Assembly: GCA_035477595.1 (NCBI GenBank)
Contig: DATIKM010000093.1
Span: forward strand, 1 to 12,068
DNA length: 12,068 nucleotides
Source: DATIKM01 sp035477595
GTDB taxonomy: Bacteria; Armatimonadota; Chthonomonadetes; Chthonomonadales; CAJBBX01
Direction of reading: 5' to 3'
Positions 1 to 4,231 of the stretch are shown one piece after another (position 1 is the stretch's first letter; each line of letters opens with the position of its first letter). The translations under genes were made by a program, and so were the position numbers. Under the pieces are notes generated by a model. The model worked only from the letters and a program-made list of their open reading frames with translations. It had not been told where the DNA came from and did no database searches.

Positions 1-79
1 CTGTGGCGTCGTCGTCGCGCTCGACGAGAGCCCAACCGACGCTGTTAGTCCCGAGATCCAGACCCAGCACTCTCTCCAT
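1..79 (-). CDS. cas9: Cas9 endonuclease, N-terminal fragment cut by the window edge
   Basis: Read on the minus strand from the ATG at 79-77, the 26 visible codons contain LGLDLGTNSVGWALVE at residues 5-20. This is the RuvC-I motif that opens Cas9 proteins, with the catalytic Asp at residue 8 in GLDLGTNS. In known Cas9s this RuvC site cuts the non-target DNA strand, guided by a crRNA:tracrRNA pair. FGGY kinases and MreB share GxDxGT, but the NSVGWALVE continuation is specific to Cas9. The start is supported by GGAGGA at 91-86, six bases upstream; no other in-frame start is seen. The bridge helix, HNH, later RuvC motifs and PAM-interacting domain lie off the window, so subtype and intactness cannot be judged. 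The wording of the motif resembles long type II-C Cas9s. A divergent RNA gene that looks like a tracrRNA sits just upstream, which supports the call. Confidence 0.87.
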   Translation of the reverse strand, partial: MERVLGLDLGTNSVGWALVERDDDAT

Positions 80-98
80 CGAGGTTCCTCCATCGCAG

Positions 99-126
99 TT
101 GACATTGTGCAGATTGGTGCTAGAAT
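99..126 (+). promoter_or_regulatory. Near-consensus sigma-70 promoter for the putative tracrRNA
   Basis: TTGACA at 99-104 is a perfect -35 box. A 16-bp spacer follows, then TAGAAT at 121-126, which matches the -10 consensus at five of six bases. Such a match is striking in DNA this GC-rich. Transcription would start near 132-136 and run away from cas9. The promoter begins 20 bp upstream of the cas9 start codon on the other strand, so the two transcription units share this short intergenic space. No comparably good promoter is visible for cas9. Confidence 0.72.
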
Positions 127-132
127 ACGCCG

Positions 133-260
133 TGTATCAGATAGGTGCCTGCCTGTTCCTCCAACAAGGAACGAACGTTCCGCAGGCCGGCCCTCACGGG
201 CCACCCGCAGGTCCTCACACGACCGCGCGAGACCCCCGGTAGCCCGGGGGTCTCGCGTTT
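133..260 (+). ncRNA. Putative tracrRNA, divergent from cas9
   Basis: A non-coding segment of about 125 nt lies between a strong promoter and an intrinsic terminator, next to and divergent from the cas9 start; this is a common place for a type II tracrRNA. Layout: about 133-165 is unpaired or weakly paired and would be the anti-repeat. A compact hairpin follows at 168-181 (GGAAC, loop GAAC, GTTCC), preceded by AACAAGG-type sequence and resembling a nexus stem. Next come a second hairpin at 189-202 (GGCCC, loop TCAC, GGGCC) and the terminator stem at 226-257. An alternative pairing joins GTTCCT (155-160) with AGGAAC (167-172) and would compete with the nexus stem when no crRNA is bound. The anti-repeat cannot be proved because no CRISPR repeat is in the window. 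Another structured small RNA, or a 5' leader without a gene, is the main alternative. Both ends are approximate. Confidence 0.66.
226..260 (+). terminator. Rho-independent terminator of the putative tracrRNA
   Basis: A perfect 14-bp stem pairs 226-239 with 244-257 around a TAGC loop and is followed directly by TTT at 258-260. The T-run is short but the stem is very stable. On the minus strand no T-run follows the hairpin. It therefore works better as the end of the plus-strand RNA than as a terminator for darA, which ends at 287 and runs toward it, although the stem itself could impede both. Confidence 0.75.
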
Positions 261-286
261 CTGGCCCGCCGCCGCGATCTTCGCCC

Positions 287-616
287 TCAGAGCCGCTCGC
301 AGCGCTCCACCGGCAGCACGAACACCACCGCGCCGCCCACCTGCACCTGCACTGGCGCCGGCACGAAGACGCCCAGCGGCGCGGCGTCCGGCGGCGACAT
401 GTTCACACACTGCTCGCGCGTGTGGCAGTTGGCGCTTACCACGGCGAGCGCCGCCTCCACCTGCTCGTCCTCCAGCCCCATCACGATGGTCGTGTTGCCC
501 TCCCGCAGGAAGCCGCCCGTGCTCCCGATGCGCGTGAAGCGGCATCCCGCGGCCACCAGCGCCCGCGAGAGCGCCGGCATGTCCCGGTCCTGCACGATCG
601 CCATGAGCAGTTTCAT
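287..616 (-). CDS. darA: Cyclic-di-AMP receptor DarA/PstA (PII-like)
   Basis: This 109-residue protein matches the small PII-like c-di-AMP receptor family (PstA/DarA) over its whole length. It opens with MKLLMAIVQDRD, has the conserved ligand loop region GSTGGFLREGNTT at residues 31-43, then MGLEDEQVE at 46-54 and a C-terminal strand GGAVVFVLPVERCERL. Members form cytosolic trimers that bind c-di-AMP between subunits and relay its level to unknown partners; no enzymatic role is known. The ATG at 616 is preceded by GGGAGGAG, an excellent ribosome site, so longer in-frame extensions upstream are rejected. The gene runs toward the tracrRNA terminator and lies on the same strand as cas9, separated from it by the tracrRNA gene. 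No diadenylate cyclase or phosphodiesterase is seen nearby. The family call is firm; its physiological target here is unknown. Confidence 0.92.
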   Translation of the reverse strand: MKLLMAIVQDRDMPALSRALVAAGCRFTRIGSTGGFLREGNTTIVMGLEDEQVEAALAVVSANCHTREQCVNMSPPDAAPLGVFVPAPVQVQVGGAVVFVLPVERCERL

Positions 617-665
617 CGGGCTCCTCCCGCCGCGGCCGCCCGCGCGGCGCCCGCCGGCGCATCCG

Positions 666-694
666 ATTCTACGTGCGCGGAGGGCGGCGTTCAT
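666..694 (-). promoter_or_regulatory. Possible darA promoter
   Basis: On the minus strand, TAGAAT at 671-666 is identical to the -10 box of the putative tracrRNA promoter and lies about 50 bp upstream of the darA start. The matching -35 position (about 688-694) is poor, with ATGAAC or TGAACG, so this is only a candidate. The interval 617-788 between divergent darA and the next gene holds no other obvious site and no gene. Confidence 0.3.
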
Positions 695-788
695 GCACGC
701 CGGCGACGCCCGCTCTCCAGCGGGACGGGCGGATCGCACACAATAGAGGGGCGGCCGGCATGGCCCCGGCAGGAGGGGAGCAGCGACG

Positions 789-1862
789 ATGACACGGGGG
801 TGGCTTGCGATCGCGGCGGCCTGCGTCGCGACCGGCGCGGCCTGCGCCGCGACCGGGGCGACGGGAGCGCAGGCGCTCACCGCGCCAGCCTCGCCTGCTG
901 GCCGCGGTCAGCGGGCGCAAGCGGTCGCGCCAGCCAGACCGGGGAGCGTCACCCCACAGGCGGCGAGTGTCGCCTCCCCATCCGCCAGCGCGAGCGCCGC
1001 GACAGCGCCTGCGAGCGCCCCCATCCTCCGCACCATCTGGCAGGCAGCCTTCGATCCGGACGCCTTCCGCATCGCGGTGGGCGACACGGTGGGCGACGGC
1101 GTCCAGCGCATCGTGGCCGTCAGCGCGCCGGGCGGCCGGGGGGCGCGCCTCACCGTCTACCGCTGGAGCGGATCGGCCTACGCGCCCGAGTGGTCCACCG
1201 ACCTGGGCGAGGGGCAGGGCGCTATCGCGGTCGGGCGATTCGAGGCGGGCGAGCCGGCGGCGCGCATTGTGACCATGCGCGGCTGGTTCGCATGGGACGG
1301 CGCCGGCTATGCGCGCCGCGAGTTCCCGCGGCCCGTGCTGCCTGTCGGCGTCGTGCGCGGCCGCGACGGTACTGACACGCTCCTGCTGCGCGACGGCGGC
1401 GACTTCCGCGCGTGCCAGCTCGACCCGAGTGCCGCCGACCCGCTGGTGACCGTCGAACCGCCCGCCGACGACGCGCGCACCGCCTGGGGCGTGCTCCGCG
1501 CAGCTCCCGCGGAGCTCGCGGCGGCCCTGCCCCCCGAGTATGCGCTGGGCGGCGTGATGGGACTGATGGAGTGGCCCGGCCTGCAGAGACCCGCTCGCGT
1601 GCTGGCGCGCTGGCAGACCACGGGGGACGGGGCCGGCGGCGCGGTCGTGCTGGTGCGCGAGCTCGGCGGTGAGCCGCTACGCGAGATCGGGCGCGGCCCG
1701 GCGTTCCAGGGGCGAATCGTCGACCTCGCCTTCGGCGACTTGCGCGACCGCGGCGAGACGGGGATCGTCGCGCTGGTTGCCAATCCATCGGGCAGGGCGC
1801 GCACCCTCGTGGTGCTGGCGCCCACGACCACCCGCTCCGCGGGGGCCAGACCCGCCAGGTAG
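789..1862 (+). CDS. Secreted FG-GAP/VCBS-like protein, function unknown
   Basis: A 357-residue protein with an Ala-rich export signal (residues 1-28, MTRGWLAIAAACVATG then a run of A/T/G). A disordered Ala/Pro/Ser/Arg-rich linker follows to about residue 78, then a beta-rich globular part. That part has blade-like motifs recalling FG-GAP/VCBS propellers: AVGDTVGDGVQRIVAV (96-111), an AVGRFEAGEPAARIVTM segment (147-163) and FGDLRDRGETGIVALV (315-330). Strands with YRWSGSAYAPEW and FAWDGAGYARREF alternate with them. The Asp/Gly-rich turns are those that bind calcium in the family, but no complete canonical FG-GAP repeat is clear. The start is chosen for the AGGAGGGG at 771-778 and for the signal peptide. 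No catalytic residues can be named. It probably acts at or outside the membrane. The next gene, 107 bp downstream on the same strand, is also secreted and may be co-transcribed. Confidence 0.7.
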   Translation: MTRGWLAIAAACVATGAACAATGATGAQALTAPASPAGRGQRAQAVAPARPGSVTPQAASVASPSASASAATAPASAPILRTIWQAAFDPDAFRIAVGDTVGDGVQRIVAVSAPGGRGARLTVYRWSGSAYAPEWSTDLGEGQGAIAVGRFEAGEPAARIVTMRGWFAWDGAGYARREFPRPVLPVGVVRGRDGTDTLLLRDGGDFRACQLDPSAADPLVTVEPPADDARTAWGVLRAAPAELAAALPPEYALGGVMGLMEWPGLQRPARVLARWQTTGDGAGGAVVLVRELGGEPLREIGRGPAFQGRIVDLAFGDLRDRGETGIVALVANPSGRARTLVVLAPTTTRSAGARPAR

Positions 1863-1867
1863 CAGCG

Positions 1868-1948
1868 CGGACCGCGTCACGGTCCGACCCGGAGACCGTT
1901 CTTGGGAGAGTGACGGACCGCCCTCACCCAACTGCAGTCTGGCGGTCC
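1868..1948 (+). promoter_or_regulatory. Paired hairpins in the leader of the next gene
   Basis: Between the stop at 1862 and the ribosome site at 1956 are two inverted repeats. A 7-bp stem at 1868-1886 has a 5-nt loop. An 8-bp stem pairs GGACCGCC (1915-1922) with GGCGGTCC (1941-1948). Both use the same GGACCG/CGGTCC arms, so they could also pair crosswise in mutually exclusive folds. There is no real T-run after the first stem (only TTCTT near 1899-1903). It could be a weak terminator, an attenuator or just processed spacer; function is unproven. Confidence 0.3.
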
Positions 1949-1969
1949 CGCCTACGAAGGAGGGCCGCC

Positions 1970-2923
1970 ATGACCGCCCAGAGCCGCAGCCTCGCATCTG
2001 CAGTCCAGGGACCGCTCGCGCGCATCGCCCTGCCGGCCGTCGCCGCCGCCCTCACAGCCCTCACTGCCAGCCTGCCAGCGCGGGCCGAGCGCGTCGTGCT
2101 GCCCACCGGCACCGTCCTCCCGGTGCGCCTGGACGGCAGCCTGAGCAGCCGTACCGCGCGGCCCGGCGACCGCTTTACGGCGGGCGTCAGGCGTGGAGGC
2201 GGCGATAACGGTTTGCCGCGCGGGTCGCGCATTCGCGGCGTCGTGCGGCAGGCGGTACCCGCCCGCGGCGACCGGCCCGGCGTGCTGGATGTCGAGTTCA
2301 CCCGCCTCGTGTTCCCCGGAGGCCGCTCGGAGTCGATCGACGGCAGGCTGATCGCGCTCGACTCCCGCTCCGTCCGCGTGACCCGCGGCGGGCGCCTGGT
2401 CGCCACGGAGGATCGGGCGCGAGACCGAATGACGTTCGTGGGCGCTGGCGCCGGCGCCGGGCTGATCATCGGCTCCATCGCGAAGCACAGCGCAGTCGAG
2501 AGCGCGCTCCTCGGGGCGGCCGCGGGGCTCCTGCTCAACGAGCTCCGCCGTGCCCCGGCCGGCGACGTGGCGCTCCGGCACGGCGCGGAATTCGGCGTGC
2601 GGCTCGACCGGCCCGTGGCCTTCGACGGCGTCGGGGACGACCGCTGGCGGGCTGGCGACGACCGCTGGCGCGACGACGATGAGCGCTGGCGCGACGATGA
2701 CGAGCGCTGGCGAGACCGACGGCGAGACGATGACGAGCGCTGGCGAGACCGACGGAGAGACGACGATGAGCGCTGGCGCGACGACGGCCGGCGCCCCGTC
2801 CTCGACGACCTGGACCGCCCCGATCGGCGCGGGGGCGGCCTCGCCCGTTGGCTGGCGCCCGAGAGCGGGTGGGATGCCCCATTTGGGGAGCGCGCCCGTC
2901 GCGCCGGCACGGGACCAAGGTGA
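1970..2923 (+). CDS. Secreted VirB10/TrbI-like beta-domain protein with DDERWRD repeat tail
   Basis: A 317-residue protein starting at ATG 1970, chosen for GAAGGAGGG at 1956-1964 and the signal peptide that follows (hydrophobic 18-36, cleavage near PARA-ER at 37-41). Residues 42-150 have the pattern LPTGTVLPVRLDGSLSSRTARPGDRF, a lone LPRGSRIRGVV strand pair and a VEFTRLVFPGG strand. This recalls the beta-barrel domain of VirB10/TrbI-type proteins and similar stand-alone secreted proteins. Residues 158-190 form a Gly/Ala-rich stretch (GAGAGAGLIIGSI) like a glycine zipper, and a last strand FGVRLDRPVAF follows. Residues 223-273 are Asp/Arg/Trp repeats (see the repeat entry), and the tail is basic and low in complexity. 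No other conjugation or type IV secretion genes are present, so transfer function is not implied; an envelope role is more likely. Precise function unknown. Confidence 0.66.
   Translation: MTAQSRSLASAVQGPLARIALPAVAAALTALTASLPARAERVVLPTGTVLPVRLDGSLSSRTARPGDRFTAGVRRGGGDNGLPRGSRIRGVVRQAVPARGDRPGVLDVEFTRLVFPGGRSESIDGRLIALDSRSVRVTRGGRLVATEDRARDRMTFVGAGAGAGLIIGSIAKHSAVESALLGAAAGLLLNELRRAPAGDVALRHGAEFGVRLDRPVAFDGVGDDRWRAGDDRWRDDDERWRDDDERWRDRRRDDDERWRDRRRDDDERWRDDGRRPVLDDLDRPDRRGGGLARWLAPESGWDAPFGERARRAGTGPR
2636..2790 (+). repeat. Degenerate tandem repeat coding for D-D-(D-E)-R-W-R units
   Basis: Six copies of a short coding unit ending in R-W-R occur at residues 223-273 of the gene at 1970-2923. 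The units vary: DDRWR twice, DDDERWRD, DDERWRD and two near-identical 33-bp copies encoding DDDERWRDRRR at about 2718-2783. The DNA copies differ mostly at third codon positions and by Asp insertions. This suggests growth by slippage or unequal exchange under coding constraint. The segment is strongly charged, mixed acidic and basic, with regularly spaced Trp. Confidence 0.85.
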
Positions 2924-3043
2924 GCGTGATGCTCGATGACAGCCAAGCGGAGCGGGTGGCACGCGCCCCGACGGCGTCCGCCGAGTCCGGTGTGGAGACG
3001 CATCGGCGTACGGGGCGGTAGGGGGCGCCGCCCACGCATGACC

Positions 3044-3075
3044 GCCGGGAGCCGCGCTGGTGCGCGGCTCCCGGC
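3044..3075. terminator. Shared terminator-like hairpin between convergent genes
   Basis: A perfect 14-bp stem pairs 3044-3057 with 3062-3075 around a TGGT loop. It lies between the plus-strand gene ending at 2923 and the minus-strand operon ending at 3175. No T-run follows on either strand, so it may act with Rho or simply stabilise 3' ends. The rest of 2924-3174 holds no gene I can support. Confidence 0.5.
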
Positions 3076-3174
3076 CCTCGTTCAGCGCCAGGCCGGCGCC
3101 GTCAGGGCGCCAGCGCCCGCCCGATGAACCGGCTCTCCCCTGGGACGAGCCTCGCGCCGAGCGATCCGTCCTCC

Positions 3175-4182
3175 TCACTCGCTCCAGCGGATGACGACGC
3201 CCACGATGTCGGGGTCGGCGCCCGCGTCGATCCGCGCGAACATCTCCGGCGCCCCTTCATGATCGACCCGGTGCGTGATGACGCGGCCCCAGGGCAGCGC
3301 GCCCGAGGCCATGTTGCGGGTCACGGCCTGGCGGCACGGCTGCAGCCCGTCGTCGCACGGGAAGACCATGCGGATCTGCCTCCAGTGCGCCGGCAGGAAG
3401 CGCATCGAGAGCGGCGCCTCGCCGTAGTTGCCCTGCCACACGAAGGTGGCGCCCGGCTTGCACAGCGCGATCGCCGTGTCGACGCAGGCCGGTATCCCGG
3501 TCGCCTCGAACACGACGTCGGCGCCGTCCGGCGAGACTGCGCGCATCGCCTCTCCGAGGTCCCGGGCCGAGGCGTCGATGACCGCGTCTGCCCCGAGCTC
3601 GAGCGCCAGCGCCAGCGGCCGCGCATGCACGTCGATGCCGATCACGCGGCACCCGCGGCGCGCGCACTCGGCGACGACCCCCAGCCCGATGAGCCCGCAC
3701 CCGTGCACCGCCACCGTCTCGCCTACGCGCGGCTGCGCCATGTCGACGCCGTGCAGAGCGACGGATGGCATGACGAACAGGCTGGCTGCGTCCTCCGGCG
3801 CGCCGGCCGGCAGAAGCGCGGCGCCATGCGTCGTGTGGGGCCGCAGTACCACGCGGGATGCGTGCGTGCCGGAGACGCAGCTTACGCGCTGGCCGCTGGC
3901 GATCTGCATCGCGTCGCAGCCCCGGAAGTAGACGGTGTCACCGATCGCCAGGCCCTGGACGGCGTCGCCCGCGGCCTCCACCACGCCCACCCCCTGGTAG
4001 CCCGTGCAGAGCGGGTACGGGCCCCAGGAGATCTTGTTGCGGATGAGCGCAAACTCCGTGCCGATGCTCACGCCACTCCAGCGCACGCGCACTGCGATCT
4101 GGTCCGGCCCGGGCTCGGGGAGCAGAACGGGCTCGAGCGTGAAGCGGCGCTGGGCGTCGCAGATCAGAGCGATGGCTTCCAT
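3175..4182 (-). CDS. MDR-family NAD(P)-dependent dehydrogenase lacking catalytic zinc ligands
   Basis: A 335-residue cytosolic medium-chain dehydrogenase. The N-terminal GroES-like domain has LPEPGPDQIAVRVRWSGVSIGTE (21-43) and GYQGVGVVEAAGDAVQGLAIGDTV (61-84). The Rossmann domain has VHGCGLIGLGVVAECARRG (159-177), with the acidic cofactor residue in IGID (181-184) favouring NAD over NADP. Zinc-dependent members carry Cys in the first motif and GHE in the second; here these are SGVSIGTE and GYQ, and the four-Cys structural zinc lobe is absent. The protein resembles the non-classical BchC-like branch of the family, so zinc catalysis is unlikely. The ATG is preceded by GGAGGAGG. The gene is last in the operon, 49 bp after the GH-A glycosidase, suggesting oxidation or reduction of a released sugar or polyol. 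The substrate is not determinable. Confidence 0.82.
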   Translation of the reverse strand: MEAIALICDAQRRFTLEPVLLPEPGPDQIAVRVRWSGVSIGTEFALIRNKISWGPYPLCTGYQGVGVVEAAGDAVQGLAIGDTVYFRGCDAMQIASGQRVSCVSGTHASRVVLRPHTTHGAALLPAGAPEDAASLFVMPSVALHGVDMAQPRVGETVAVHGCGLIGLGVVAECARRGCRVIGIDVHARPLALALELGADAVIDASARDLGEAMRAVSPDGADVVFEATGIPACVDTAIALCKPGATFVWQGNYGEAPLSMRFLPAHWRQIRMVFPCDDGLQPCRQAVTRNMASGALPWGRVITHRVDHEGAPEMFARIDAGADPDIVGVVIRWSE

Positions 4183-4231
4183 GGATCGCCTCCTCCGGCG
4201 GCAATGGCCGTACGCTGATCGAGCTCGATGC

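Noticed and set aside
1..79. A sugar kinase or MreB-like ATPase start, because of GLDLGT
   Set aside because: The residues after it, NSVGWALVE, are the Cas9 RuvC-I continuation and not an ATPase phosphate loop.
107..1375. A 422-codon plus-strand frame beginning in the tracrRNA region
   Set aside because: It overlaps the tracrRNA, darA and the FG-GAP-like gene, and its Arg/His-rich translation looks like frame noise.
2636..2790. Short repeats considered as a CRISPR array, given cas9 in the window
   Set aside because: The units are in-frame coding repeats of variable short length with no spacers, and they do not match the predicted repeat.
1970..2923. Evidence for a conjugative or type IV secretion locus from the VirB10-like domain
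   Set aside because: No ATPase, relaxase, VirB9 or pilin gene is nearby, and similar stand-alone beta-domain proteins occur outside such systems.
2936..3127. A 63-codon frame between the convergent genes
   Set aside because: Its composition is Arg/Pro/Ala noise, it has no ribosome site, and it contains the terminator-like hairpin.
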